Assembly: GCF_034356035.1 (NCBI RefSeq)
Contig: NZ_CP136423.1
Coordinates: forward strand, 2,852,001 to 2,916,000
Length of the DNA stretch: 64,000 bases
Direction of reading: 5' to 3'
From: Blautia hydrogenotrophica DSM 10507
GTDB taxonomy: Bacteria > Bacillota > Clostridia > Lachnospirales > Lachnospiraceae
Below are positions 27,726 through 37,291 of this stretch, piece by piece. A program made the position numbers and the translations under genes. Each line of letters opens with the position of its first letter. Positions within the stretch are counted from its first letter, which is position 1. Under the pieces are notes generated by a model that had not been told where the DNA came from, searched no databases, and worked only from the letters and a program-made list of their open reading frames with translations.

Positions 27726-28419
27726 GATTTCTTCCTCCTGCCAAAATCAGCAGTCTCAGCAGCTGCAAAACAGAGCCCGCCAGCGCTGCTACATAAGTAA
27801 GAGCCGCTGCCGACAATACTTTTTTGGAGCCCCTCACTTCATTGTCCCCTAAGATTCCCGTCTCAGACAACAGTCTCAGCGCCCTGCTGGACGCGTTATA
27901 CTCCACAGGAAGGGTCACGAGCTGAAACAATACAGCGGCGCTAAATAAGACAATTCCCGCAGTCAACAGCGGACGCATGGAAAAAATCAACCCCACAAAA
28001 AACAAAGGCCAAGCCAACGTAGAGCCTAAGTTCGCCACCGGCACCAAGGAACTTCTCAAATTTAAAGGGCCATAGTTCTCCGCGTGCTGCACGGCATGGC
28101 CACACTCATGGGCTGCCACTCCCACCGCTGCCAGAGAAGACTGATTGTAACTGGCCTCAGACAAACAGACTCTTCTTGTCCTGGGGTCATAGTGATCTGT
28201 GAGATTTCCTGCAATGGGAACCACCTGGACATCATACAGCCCTCTGGAATTTAAAATTCTCTGTGCCGCCTGAGCCCCTGTCATCCCCGATGCGCTCCGC
28301 ACTCTCGAGTAAGTCGCAAAAGTACTCTTCAGCCTAGAAGATGCCACCAGTGATAAAATCACTCCTATGATAAGCAAAAGAACCGTCGGATCAAATCCAT
28401 AATAAATGCCGCTATACAT
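27718..28419 (-). CDS. Membrane zinc metallopeptidase, YugP family
   Basis: The 233-residue protein has an N-terminal membrane segment, the zinc-protease motif HECGH (in GVAAHECGHAVQHAE, about residue 110) and two or more C-terminal membrane segments. YugP-family proteins (DUF2268/HtpX-like in form) are of unknown physiological role; membrane protein quality control is a guess. Its place between fmt and rsmB is common in Firmicutes. Confidence 0.9.
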   Translation of the reverse strand: MYSGIYYGFDPTVLLLIIGVILSLVASSRLKSTFATYSRVRSASGMTGAQAAQRILNSRGLYDVQVVPIAGNLTDHYDPRTRRVCLSEASYNQSSLAAVGVAAHECGHAVQHAENYGPLNLRSSLVPVANLGSTLAWPLFFVGLIFSMRPLLTAGIVLFSAAVLFQLVTLPVEYNASSRALRLLSETGILGDNEVRGSKKVLSAAALTYVAALAGSVLQLLRLLILAGGRNRD

Positions 28420-28423
28420 GTCA

Positions 28424-29368
28424 TCACTCCTTATTCATGGTCAATCTTGTGCCTTTCTCTATCTTACATCCCCTCAAAAAGTCTGCCGCAGCCATTCTTC
28501 TCTTTCCTTCTAGCTGAACTTCGTCCAAACACAGGACTCCCTCACCGGCAGCAACGTAAATTCCTCTTTTATCAGTGTGAAAAATTTCTCCTGGCCTCGC
28601 CGTCGTCTCCTCCTGAACCACACGAGCCGCCCAGATTTTTAGCGTCTTTCCTTCTAGGAAAGTATAGGCGCTCGGCCACGGAGACAGTCCGCGAATCAGA
28701 CGCTCGATCTTCACCGCCGGCATCGTCCAGTCGATATTTCCCATCTTTTTGTCGATCATGCTCGCATAGGCAGTAGGACTCTGTTCCGGCTGTCTCTCAT
28801 AGACTGCCTGGCCGTTTTTCACCTGCTCCAAAGTCTCGACAAGCAGCTTTGCTCCTACCTGACTCAGCTTGTCAAACAGGCTTCCCCCTGTCTCTTTTGG
28901 GTCTAGCGATACGACTGAGCGAGAAATCATATCCCCGGTGTCCAGGCCTTCATCCATTCTCATAATCGTGACGCCTGACTCCTTCTCACCGTCAATGACA
29001 GCCCATTGTATTGGCGCCGCGCCGCGGTATTTCGGCAAAAGAGAAGCATGTACATTCAGACAGCCATAAGGAGCCATTTCCAGGATTTCCTTGGGAATAA
29101 TCTGCCCAAATGCCACCACCACAATCGCCTCTGGCTTTAATTGTCTCAAAGTTTCGATAAATTCAGGATCTCTGACCTTTTTGGGCTGACAGACTGCCAG
29201 TCCATGCCTCAGTGCTTCTTCCTTCACCGGAGTACAGCACAGATTTTTTCCTCTGCCCCTCGGCTTGTCTGGCTGAGTAACCACGGCCAAAACCTCATGG
29301 TCTGCCTCCACCAGAGCATTCAAAGTCCCCACCGCGAAATCCGGCGTGCCCATAAATATTACTCTCAT
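28424..29368 (-). CDS. fmt: Methionyl-tRNA formyltransferase
   Basis: Formylates initiator Met-tRNA with 10-formyl-THF. The 314-residue protein begins MRVIFMGTPDFAVG and has the catalytic HASLLPKYRGAAPI and the C-terminal OB-like domain. ATG 29368 is preceded by GAGG within the def stop region, and the gene starts 1 nt after the def stop codon. It forms the classical def-fmt pair. Confidence 0.97.
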   Translation of the reverse strand: MRVIFMGTPDFAVGTLNALVEADHEVLAVVTQPDKPRGRGKNLCCTPVKEEALRHGLAVCQPKKVRDPEFIETLRQLKPEAIVVVAFGQIIPKEILEMAPYGCLNVHASLLPKYRGAAPIQWAVIDGEKESGVTIMRMDEGLDTGDMISRSVVSLDPKETGGSLFDKLSQVGAKLLVETLEQVKNGQAVYERQPEQSPTAYASMIDKKMGNIDWTMPAVKIERLIRGLSPWPSAYTFLEGKTLKIWAARVVQEETTARPGEIFHTDKRGIYVAAGEGVLCLDEVQLEGKRRMAAADFLRGCKIEKGTRLTMNKE

Positions 29369-29369
29369 C

Positions 29370-29849
29370 TTAGTCTTCCTCATAGTCATCGTATTCCACA
29401 CGATGAAGATCTCCGTTTACATGTGCTGTGTACATAATTCCATCGAGATGATCGCACTCATGACAGATCGCTCTCGCCAACAGTTCTGTGCCCTCCACCT
29501 CAAATTCTTCCATATTTTCATTGAAGGCAATCGCTTTTACATAATTAGGCCTGGTCACTTCCCCTGCCATTCCAGGAATGCTCAGGCATCCCTCATCCCC
29601 AGTCTGCTCTCCTGAAGTCTCCACGATCTTTGGATTAATCATAACGAGAGGTCCCTCTCCCACGTCGATCACGACGATTCTCTTCAGCACTCCCACCTGG
29701 GGAGCTGCCAGTCCGACTCCCATAGCCTCGTACATCGTATCCAGCATGTCGTCAATCAACTGTCTCGTTCTGTCATTCATCTCTTCCACCGGGCGGCATT
29801 TTTTCGTCAATACCGGGTCGCCCTCCACTCTGATTTGTCTCAACGCCAT
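29370..29849 (-). CDS. def: Peptide deformylase
   Basis: Removes the formyl group from nascent proteins. The 159-residue protein shows motif 1 GVGLAAPQVG, motif 2 EGCLS and motif 3 HECDHLDG, which give the metal ligands Cys, His and His. ATG 29849 follows AAGGAG at 8 nt; a longer reading frame starting 45 nt upstream has no site. Confidence 0.97.
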   Translation of the reverse strand: MALRQIRVEGDPVLTKKCRPVEEMNDRTRQLIDDMLDTMYEAMGVGLAAPQVGVLKRIVVIDVGEGPLVMINPKIVETSGEQTGDEGCLSIPGMAGEVTRPNYVKAIAFNENMEEFEVEGTELLARAICHECDHLDGIMYTAHVNGDLHRVEYDDYEED

Positions 29850-29951
29850 TTTTTCGTCTCCTTTTCCTAGTGTACCCAGGCTGTTCCCAGGCACACTTCC
29901 ATTTTTTTACACTTCTTTTAAAATTTTCTCACATTCACAGCCGTTTTTTTC

Positions 29952-32168
29952 CTACTGGATGTCAAACTGAATCGTCATAGAATGAAAGCCTGAATTAATT
30001 TCCATATATTGTTCCAGCTTGTCTCTCACATAGATGAGGACATCTTCCCTGGCATGTTTCAGATAGATTACCTTTTTATACTGATCCTTGACTCTCCCCA
30101 CTGACTGCGGCGCCGGACCAATGACTCTCAAATCTTTTTTAGTGTAGACTCTCTGGATAAATCTTTTTAGATATTCCATGGCCTGATTCAGCCGTTCTTC
30201 TTCCTGACAGGACCCCAGTACCGCCATCATATGTTCAGCCGGAGGATATCCCAGCAAAGTGCGGTATCCCATCTCCTCCTCGTAAAACCTCCGATAGTCC
30301 TGTCTGGCCGCTGCTTGAATACTGTAATGCTCTGGCTGATAAGTCTGAATCAGCGCCTCTCCGGGCTTTTCACCTCTTCCGGCCCGGCCAACTGCCTGCG
30401 TCAAGAGCTGAAAAGTTCTCTCCGCACAGCGATAATCGTCCCCGTGAAGCGATAAATCCGCAGCTAGAACTCCCACCAGTGTCACGTTGGGAAAATCGTG
30501 TCCTTTTACAATCATCTGGGTACCAATGAGAATATCTGCTTCCCGCCTGGAAAATGCCTCCAGAATTTCCCCGTGGCCCTCCTTCCCTTTCGTGGTGTCA
30601 TAGTCCATCCTCAAAACCCTGCTGTTCGGATACTGCTTCTGAACAATCTCTTGTATCTGCTGTGTTCCGGCCCGAAACGCCCCAATATACGGCGAACCGC
30701 AGGAGGGGCATTTCTTCACAGCCTCTGTCTCATAACCACAGTAATGACAGACCAACTTTCCTCCCTTGTGGGCACATAAAGAGACATCACAGTGGGGACA
30801 CTGAATCACCTGTCCACAGGAACGACAGGAGAGAAATCCTGCATACCCTCGCCGGTTCAAAAAAAGTATGACCTGTTCCTTTTTCTCCAGCCGTACTTCC
30901 ATTGCTTTTTGAAGCTCCCTGCTCAGTATTGAGCGGTTTCCTTCCCGCAGCTCTCTTCTCAAATCTATGATAGAAACCCCTGGCAATGGCCGCTCTCCAT
31001 ATCTGTTGTTCATCTCAAACAGCGCGTATTCCTCTCTCATACACCGTTCATAGACTTCCAAAGACGGAGTCGCAGACCCCATTACCACATGCGCCTGTTC
31101 CTTCCATGCTCGCCATATGGCAGCCTCCCGCGCATGATAACGGGGAGTAATTTCACTTTTATAGGTATTTTCGTGTTCTTCGTCAATTACAATCAGTCCC
31201 AGCTTTGGAAACGGTGTAAACAGGGCCGATCTCGGCCCCACCATGATCTGAATCTTTCCCTCCTTCGCCCTACAGAACTGATCGTAGCGCTCTCCTTGGG
31301 AGAGTCTGGAATGGAGAACGGACATCACCTCTCCAAACCTTCCGTAAAACCGCATAACCGTCTGATAGGTCAGTGCGATCTCCGGTATCAGTATGATTGC
31401 CTGCTTCCCCTGCTTCAGAGTCCGGTCAATCAACTCCATATACACTTCCGTCTTTCCGCTGCCGGTCACACCATGAATCAGACAAGGCCGGGATTTCCCT
31501 TCCCACTCTTGGATAATTCCATCCAAAACTTTTCGCTGTTCACCGGTGAGTTTCGCCGGCGGCAGCTTCTGTATCTTTTCACTGCGCACCGGGTCCCGGT
31601 AGACGTTCTCACACTCTACCCGAATCCACCCTGCCTCTTCCATAGACTTCACCACGCTGCTGACCGCTCCTAATTCTTTCGCTGCCCGCACTCCATCCAA
31701 ACTTCCATGTTCCATCAAAGCACTTAAAAGCCTAGCTCTGGCACGATAGTTCTTGCGCTCCAACTCTTTTAACTGCAATTTTGCCTCTTCCGCTGAAAGC
31801 TGTAGCACCAAAGTACGTCTCTGACACTGCTGCACCTTCGCTTTCACGGGAAAAACTGTCTTCAGTGCTTGAATCATCGTGGAACCGTAATGCTCTCTCA
31901 TCCATTTTGCCAAGACAATCAAACTGGATTCCGTGGTCTTCGCGTCACTCTTTATGGAACGGATACACTTTAGTTTCTCCACATCAAACTGAGGCGTATC
32001 CGTCAATTCTACGACATAGCCGTTGATTTCCCGATCGCCCTTTCCAAATGGAACGGTAACTACCATGCCAACTTCTAGCTCCTGCTCCCATTGGCTGGGA
32101 ATTCGGTACTGAAACGCCCGATCTAATTTTTCACTGGTTATATCTACAACTATGCTGGCATATTTCAT
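29952..32168 (-). CDS. priA: Primosomal protein N' (replication restart helicase PriA)
   Basis: PriA reloads the replicative helicase at stalled forks. The 738-residue protein has an N-terminal 3'-DNA-binding domain, a DEAH-like helicase core with GVTGSGKTEVY and VIDEEHE, an embedded zinc region with eight cysteines in CxxC pairs (about residues 455-500), and the C-terminal helicase motifs QMIVKGHDFPNVTLVG and QAVGRAGRG. Length is normal. It follows murE by 11 nt. Confidence 0.97.
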   Translation of the reverse strand: MKYASIVVDITSEKLDRAFQYRIPSQWEQELEVGMVVTVPFGKGDREINGYVVELTDTPQFDVEKLKCIRSIKSDAKTTESSLIVLAKWMREHYGSTMIQALKTVFPVKAKVQQCQRRTLVLQLSAEEAKLQLKELERKNYRARARLLSALMEHGSLDGVRAAKELGAVSSVVKSMEEAGWIRVECENVYRDPVRSEKIQKLPPAKLTGEQRKVLDGIIQEWEGKSRPCLIHGVTGSGKTEVYMELIDRTLKQGKQAIILIPEIALTYQTVMRFYGRFGEVMSVLHSRLSQGERYDQFCRAKEGKIQIMVGPRSALFTPFPKLGLIVIDEEHENTYKSEITPRYHAREAAIWRAWKEQAHVVMGSATPSLEVYERCMREEYALFEMNNRYGERPLPGVSIIDLRRELREGNRSILSRELQKAMEVRLEKKEQVILFLNRRGYAGFLSCRSCGQVIQCPHCDVSLCAHKGGKLVCHYCGYETEAVKKCPSCGSPYIGAFRAGTQQIQEIVQKQYPNSRVLRMDYDTTKGKEGHGEILEAFSRREADILIGTQMIVKGHDFPNVTLVGVLAADLSLHGDDYRCAERTFQLLTQAVGRAGRGEKPGEALIQTYQPEHYSIQAAARQDYRRFYEEEMGYRTLLGYPPAEHMMAVLGSCQEEERLNQAMEYLKRFIQRVYTKKDLRVIGPAPQSVGRVKDQYKKVIYLKHAREDVLIYVRDKLEQYMEINSGFHSMTIQFDIQ

Positions 32169-32179
32169 TCTCTGTCCTT

Positions 32180-33637
32180 CTAACGTCCAGCCAGAATATC
32201 CGCAATCAATACCCTCTCATCCATCGGATATTTCTTGCCCTCAATCTCCTGGTAATCTTCATGTCCTTTTCCGGCTAGGATAATAATATCTCCCGGCTCT
32301 CCATGATGTATCGCATAGGCAATTGCCTCCTTGCGGTCCGCAATCTCTATATATTTTCCATCTGTCTTAGAGATCCCTACCTTGATGTCGTCGATGATTG
32401 CCTGAGGTTTTTCATATCTTGGATTATCTGAAGTGATAATCGTCAAATCTGCCAACCTACCAGAAGTCTCACCCATCTCATAACGACGCAGTTTTGAACG
32501 GTTTCCACCGCATCCGAATAGGCAGACCAGTCGGTGTGGGTGGTATTCCCTTAATGTTGTCAACAAACTCTCTAGAGCCATCGCATTGTGAGCATAATCA
32601 ATCATCAAGGTAAACTCATCCGATACCTTAATCATCTCAATTCTGCCTTTCACCTTCGCGACACGCAGCGCGTTCACAATGTCCTTCTCAGAAACCTTAA
32701 AGTGACGGCAAATCGCAATCGCGGTCAGGGAATTGTAGATACTGAATTTTCCGGGAATGTCGATTTCTACTTGAAAATTCATCATCCCCCGCACCTGGTA
32801 ATCAATACCCAACCATCCTTTTCCTGACACCAGTTTCGCATCCTCGGCCCGAAGATCTGCCTTCTCTGAAAATCCAAAGGTCTCCAGAGCGCAGGTGTGT
32901 CCTTTGATAATCTGCTCAAAATGTTTGTCATCCCGGTTTACAATTCCCACCTTACACTGTCTTAAAAGCATGGACTTACATTCCAGATAGTGTTGAAAAT
33001 CCCGGTGCTCATTGGGCCCGATATGATCTGGCTCAATGTTCGTAAAAATCCCAAAATCAAACTCAAAACCTGCGGTCCGGTGCAACATCAGCGCCTGTGA
33101 GGATACCTCCATCACCACACAATCACAGCCGGCATCTGCCATCTCCTTGAAATATTTCTGAATCACATAGGATTCCGGTGTCGTGTTCACTGCCGGTATC
33201 ACCTTGTCTCCAACAATCGCCTCAATCGTGCCAATCAGTCCCACACGGTACCCTGCATTTTCCAAAATTGATTTCACCATGTAAGTAGTCGTAGTTTTTC
33301 CCTTTGTCCCTGTCACGCCGATTGTCTTCAGCCTTCTGGCAGGGTGTCCAAAATAGGCTGCTGAAATACACGCCATGGCGTATCTAGTATCCTTTACCAA
33401 AATTACCGTCACGTGTTCTGGAGCTTCCACTTTCTCCTCCACTACGAGAACCCCCGCCCCTTTTTTCACCACATCTGGGACAAAAGTGTGGCCGTCTACC
33501 ACTGCGCCGCGGATACACAGAAACAGAGACCCTTTCTGAACTTTTCTGGAATCGTACACCACATCGGTGACCTCCGCATTTTCATCTCCCTGGCAGCAGG
33601 TATATTCTAAATCTTCAAGTAAAGCCGTCAATTTCAT
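32180..33637 (-). CDS. murE: UDP-MurNAc-L-alanyl-D-glutamate--2,6-diaminopimelate ligase
   Basis: MurE adds the third stem-peptide residue. The 485-residue protein has the ATP loop GVTGTKGKTTTTYMV and substrate motifs NTTPES and EVSSQALMLHR. The C-terminal TSDNPRYE contains the DNPR motif that marks meso-diaminopimelate as the substrate rather than lysine. It heads the murE-priA-def-fmt run, outside the dcw cluster. Its start follows GGAGG. Confidence 0.97.
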   Translation of the reverse strand: MKLTALLEDLEYTCCQGDENAEVTDVVYDSRKVQKGSLFLCIRGAVVDGHTFVPDVVKKGAGVLVVEEKVEAPEHVTVILVKDTRYAMACISAAYFGHPARRLKTIGVTGTKGKTTTTYMVKSILENAGYRVGLIGTIEAIVGDKVIPAVNTTPESYVIQKYFKEMADAGCDCVVMEVSSQALMLHRTAGFEFDFGIFTNIEPDHIGPNEHRDFQHYLECKSMLLRQCKVGIVNRDDKHFEQIIKGHTCALETFGFSEKADLRAEDAKLVSGKGWLGIDYQVRGMMNFQVEIDIPGKFSIYNSLTAIAICRHFKVSEKDIVNALRVAKVKGRIEMIKVSDEFTLMIDYAHNAMALESLLTTLREYHPHRLVCLFGCGGNRSKLRRYEMGETSGRLADLTIITSDNPRYEKPQAIIDDIKVGISKTDGKYIEIADRKEAIAYAIHHGEPGDIIILAGKGHEDYQEIEGKKYPMDERVLIADILAGR

Positions 33638-33659
33638 AGCGATACCTCCATTTTTTACA

Positions 33660-33700
33660 ATGGGGCCAAAATACCTTTTGACCCCAACTGATTCTTATAT
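33660..33700 (-). terminator. Hairpin between the VWA gene and murE
   Basis: Near-perfect arms TGGGGTCAAAA and TTTTGGCCCCA with a 4-nt loop lie after the VWA stop and just upstream of the murE ribosome binding site. It lacks a clean T-run, so it may be a weak terminator or a leader structure of murE. Confidence 0.45.
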
Positions 33701-33718
33701 AGGATAGCACACCTGCCT

Positions 33719-36343
33719 TTACTTTTCAACTTTCCGATTCTTCACACGCAAAAAGATTCCTGCCAGTGCAACAGCCGAACCCATGGCCAAGACCGCAAAA
33801 AGCTCTGCTCTGGAATCATCCTGCGTCTTCACCGGAGATGCCTTCTTTTCCCCGGAGGCAGTGGTTCCCGTGCCGGAATTTTGTTTTTCCACCTTAGGCG
33901 TCGCCGTGGGAATCGGTTTCTCTGAAATTTTCACTTCTGCCTGACTCTCTTTGGGCTGCGAACCCTCCACAGACACCACGGCCATATTCACCAAAGTAGA
34001 ATCCTTAAAATCCTCGGGCAAGGTTACTTCCGCTCTTAACACCAGTTCTTCCCCTGGAGCCACTGCTTCCACATAAGCCTGATTCTTTTCCTCATTCAAT
34101 GAGACACCTTCCTGCTCCTCGAATACAGCCTGGACTCCTTCTACTGTAAATTTGTCTGTGGTAACTACCGACCGAAGTGTCTGCTCTCCTGTATTAGTGA
34201 TCGTGATCTCATAATGAATCGTATCTCCCGCGCTCGCATGTGTCTTGTCCGCGGTCTTTTTCACGGTGTAATCCAAAACTGCCGGTTCCACTTCCACCGA
34301 CGCCTCTGCCTCCCTCACAAGTGTTTCTTCTGGACTCTCCGGATTTACAGCCATCGCAGTCAATTTATTGGTCAGGGTTCCCTTTGCAGTCTCCGGAATC
34401 TGCGCGCGCACTTCCAACACCACGGTCTCTCCTCTCGGCAGCAGCTTCACCACAGCCCGGGCTCCATCTTCGCCCACTTCCACCCCTTCCTGTCCCAAAA
34501 AACGCACAGAAATCTCCTGTTCAGGGTAGACATCCGTCAGAGACACATTTTCCAAATCCCAGCCCCCTGTGTTTGTCAAAGTCACTTTGTACAAAACATC
34601 CTGTCCGGCCTTGACCTGTTTCTGAAGCGCCTCTTTTTGAACCGTATAGTCTATCTTATTGGGACATACCTTCAGTTCCGGTGAACTGGCCATCACCTTT
34701 TGTGTCACCTGATTCTCGTCCTCATAAGTCACATAGGCACCAGTTCCGTCCACATCCTTAGACAGCGGTTCATCCTGGTTCGTCTCGTACAGAGTCGGTT
34801 CCTGTACCTCTCGATAGGCTTCTCTTAGAACCACTGGAATTCTGAAATTCTCTTGGTCATCTTCTCCCATCTCTTTCGTGACAGGAAAAGTAATCCGGGT
34901 GATCGTATCCTCTTCCCCTCTCTGATTCACAATGCCGACACTCTCAACTTTACTGCCCATGGGCAATTCCCCTTCTTTTACCTTCCAGTACTCAGAGACA
35001 TAGTCCGTCACCTGGACTTTCACCGCCTTCCAGCATAGGTCGGAATATACTGCTTTAAATATACTCCCGATATCCTGCATCTCTTCCTGTCTGGTATCAA
35101 TATAGTACTCCTCTCCTGAGCTGAGAGCCTCAATAAATTCCTGACTGTCTGTGTCGTTTCCCATATCGGACCCGTAACCAATTCCATAAATCGGAACCTG
35201 CTCTTTTAAGACCGTCGCATCTTCCAACGCCCACTGCGAAAACTGACTGTACCAGGAGCTATCCTCTTCTGCCATTCCATAGCTGTGACTGTCCAAAAGT
35301 CCTAAGTCTGCACTTCCGTCTGCATGAGAGTAGCCTGCGGTCGTAGTTCCATCTGTAAATAAAATAACAAACGTGTTCTCTTTATTCTCCAATTCCTCTA
35401 CTGCATCTAAAGCTCCCAATACCGCCGCTTCATGGTTCGTCCCATTGTTCTGGGCAGGCAGTACGGCTTCTTTATTTAAGTATTCTTTTTCTGTCAGAAA
35501 ATCTCTTGCCTCTTCTTTCGACTGTGTCCATCCATTGATATAATATCCGCCGATGAACACAATGGGACAGATCATGGGCTGCATATCCTCAAACACCGCA
35601 TCCAAAAATTGAGCATACCCTTCCTCCAAGTGCTCCATACGACTTTTCTCACATTGCCACCGTTCTGTTTTTCCACTGTAATAGTGCCAGGTTGTCCGAT
35701 TCTCAAAAATTTTAGTCTCTCCCACAGGCAAATAAATTCCCCCATGGTCAATCGTGTGACTGAAACGTCTCAGCTTAGTTCCCTCTTCTACTCCCGTCAG
35801 CAACGTCTGATCATCTGTCACATAGATAATCTTCCATCCACTGATATTGTCATAGGGAAGCCTGTCACTTCTATCTTCCTGCCCGCATACCAGCCTGCAT
35901 TTCCCCTCAGGGTCCACAGACTCTGGCAAGGACAAAAAAAGCTGATCTGGGCTTTCCTCTCCCAGCTTCCGGTAGGTTTCTTCATCCGGCAAAGTCTCCT
36001 TGATCTCTTCCCAGATCTCCTTGCTGTTCTCCATCGCGGACAGTGTATGTCCTATCACCAGTTTTGTATGGCCGGGGGTGTCGCAGTAATTCATAGACGC
36101 TGTCACATCCAAAACAGGAACAATGTTCACCGGCTTTTGCTTCTCGGTATAACTTTGCATTCCTTTTACTGTCAAATCAATTTCAGCCTCATAGGCTCTC
36201 TCATCCGTCCAATGAGCGGTCTTTTCCAAAACCACCTCCTGAGAAGGCCCGTCTGCATATGCCGCCGCTGCCGGCAGGCACTGCAGGACCATGAATGCCG
36301 CCACGCATGCCGCGGCTATCTTTCTTTTTACGATTTTCCTCAT
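33719..36343 (-). CDS. Surface VWA-domain protein with DUF11-like repeats and a C-terminal membrane anchor
   Basis: A large secreted protein (about 874 residues). It has a signal peptide ending near AAAYADG, a VWA domain (from about residue 70, MIDAS-like DVTASM, later FVILFTDGTTTAG) and two or more DUF11-type beta domains (KVTLTNTGGWDLENVSLTDVYP; YEITITNTGEQTLRSVVTTD). At the C-terminus a Ser/Thr linker is followed by SPVKTQDDS, a hydrophobic stretch and a basic end. The last part resembles the (S/P)xKTxD type of sortase signal rather than LPxTG. ATG 36343 lies 12 nt after AAGGAG; ATG 36364 is an alternative with a site 18 nt away. Probably an adhesin or pilus-like surface protein; ligand unknown. 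Confidence 0.82.
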   Translation of the reverse strand: MRKIVKRKIAAACVAAFMVLQCLPAAAAYADGPSQEVVLEKTAHWTDERAYEAEIDLTVKGMQSYTEKQKPVNIVPVLDVTASMNYCDTPGHTKLVIGHTLSAMENSKEIWEEIKETLPDEETYRKLGEESPDQLFLSLPESVDPEGKCRLVCGQEDRSDRLPYDNISGWKIIYVTDDQTLLTGVEEGTKLRRFSHTIDHGGIYLPVGETKIFENRTTWHYYSGKTERWQCEKSRMEHLEEGYAQFLDAVFEDMQPMICPIVFIGGYYINGWTQSKEEARDFLTEKEYLNKEAVLPAQNNGTNHEAAVLGALDAVEELENKENTFVILFTDGTTTAGYSHADGSADLGLLDSHSYGMAEEDSSWYSQFSQWALEDATVLKEQVPIYGIGYGSDMGNDTDSQEFIEALSSGEEYYIDTRQEEMQDIGSIFKAVYSDLCWKAVKVQVTDYVSEYWKVKEGELPMGSKVESVGIVNQRGEEDTITRITFPVTKEMGEDDQENFRIPVVLREAYREVQEPTLYETNQDEPLSKDVDGTGAYVTYEDENQVTQKVMASSPELKVCPNKIDYTVQKEALQKQVKAGQDVLYKVTLTNTGGWDLENVSLTDVYPEQEISVRFLGQEGVEVGEDGARAVVKLLPRGETVVLEVRAQIPETAKGTLTNKLTAMAVNPESPEETLVREAEASVEVEPAVLDYTVKKTADKTHASAGDTIHYEITITNTGEQTLRSVVTTDKFTVEGVQAVFEEQEGVSLNEEKNQAYVEAVAPGEELVLRAEVTLPEDFKDSTLVNMAVVSVEGSQPKESQAEVKISEKPIPTATPKVEKQNSGTGTTASGEKKASPVKTQDDSRAELFAVLAMGSAVALAGIFLRVKNRKVEK

Positions 36344-36364
36344 ATTTTCTGTTTTCTCCTTCAT

Positions 36365-36942
36365 TTTGCTGACAACAAGTTACCTCCTGCATACAGACAT
36401 AGGCATCCCTCCTTAGGCATGGCCTCCTGGCACCTCTTTGTTTTGCGCAAAAAGTAGCCGGGCACATTTCAAGACTCGCTCGCGAGCTTTAGCGCGGGAT
36501 TTGGGTCGGCATTAGCCCACATCATTCATCTCTGAATCCCTGCGCATCCTCGCGGAGCGTTTATCAGATGGGGGAATGACACCTGCCACTGATGTTAATT
36601 TCTTGCTCGCCTTCTATAGAGGCGGGAGTCTTCTCCATCTGATAGGTTCTTTGGTATTTCTTGGAAAATTTGGCCGAAAGGCCTTGAATTGAGACCAGAC
36701 AAAACACCTATGTGTTTTGCTGTCTTGCGGAACCGGCAATAAATCCAGAAGTCTTCGCCGTTTATATCTCCGCGTAAATAAGAATCGACAGAATCGAAGA
36801 AATTGGTTCTGCCTGACTTTATTATAGCATTCCGTTTTTTCCGGAACAAGTCAAATTCATTTTCCTATTCTTTTTTTAACATTTATTTATATTTTTTCTT
36901 TTTCTTTTAGAAAACGGTCAAACTTTAGCCATATTTCTTAGA
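36365..36942. other. Gene-free stretch upstream of the VWA gene
   Basis: No convincing gene. Around 36545-36560 a short block (AACGCTCCGCGAGGATGCGCA, minus strand) resembles part of repeat A. Around 36695-36735 a hairpin (CAAAACACC/GGTGTTTTG) is present. The remainder is not recognised. Confidence 0.35.
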
Positions 36943-37034
36943 TATAATAAGTCTCGGATAGATGAATAACCACTCTCTATCTCCCCCCTCAAAAAAAGTT
37001 ACAACCCCTGCGAAAGCGGGGGTTGTTTCTTTTT
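36943..37034 (+). ncRNA. Candidate orphan small RNA with C-rich segment
   Basis: A perfect TATAAT at 36943-36948 is followed at about 80 nt by a strong intrinsic terminator (ACAACCCC...GGGGTTGT plus TTTCTTTTT, 37001-37034). The transcript would contain an unpaired ATCTCCCCCCTC, able to pair with Shine-Dalgarno sequences. No clear -35 is present and no reading frame is supported, so this is a candidate only. Confidence 0.35.
37001..37034 (+). terminator. Strong intrinsic terminator
   Basis: Hairpin ACAACCCC(T)GC / GC(G)GGGGTTGT with a GAAA loop, followed by TTTCTTTTT. No plus-strand gene lies upstream of it. Confidence 0.8.
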
Positions 37035-37206
37035 ATAGGAAAGATCTTGTGAAAGGTCTTTCCTATAACAGAAACGCTCCGCTAAGGATGTGCACACCGC
37101 AATAAGGCAATTCGTCGCAAAGCGGTGTTGCGGCGGCGCAAAGTGAGCTACGCCCCTCAAGGCTTGATGAGATAGGGCGTTGAAATGGGCTTGCCCACTT
37201 TGTTCG
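37034..37206 (+). repeat. Dispersed repeat A, copy 2, with terminal hairpin
   Basis: It begins with a hairpin TATAGGAAAGATC / GGTCTTTCCTATA (37034-37067) and continues with about 140 bp matching the reverse complement of 2925-3088. It lies just upstream of the arcC promoter. Confidence 0.7.
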
Positions 37207-37218
37207 GGAAAGATTTTC

Positions 37219-37247
37219 TTGCATCCCAAAGACAAACCTCCTATAAT
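37219..37247 (+). promoter_or_regulatory. arcC promoter
   Basis: TTGCAT (37219-37224), 17-nt spacer and TATAAT (37242-37247), about 45 nt before the carbamate kinase ATG. Confidence 0.8.
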
Positions 37248-37291
37248 AAAGATATTCAACAGAACATAAAAAAATAAGAGAGGTTTTTCAT

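Noticed and set aside
36595..36849. 84-codon reading frame on the minus strand
   Set aside because: It starts at TTG without a ribosome binding site, contains a palindromic hairpin and has no recognisable family, so it is not listed as a gene.
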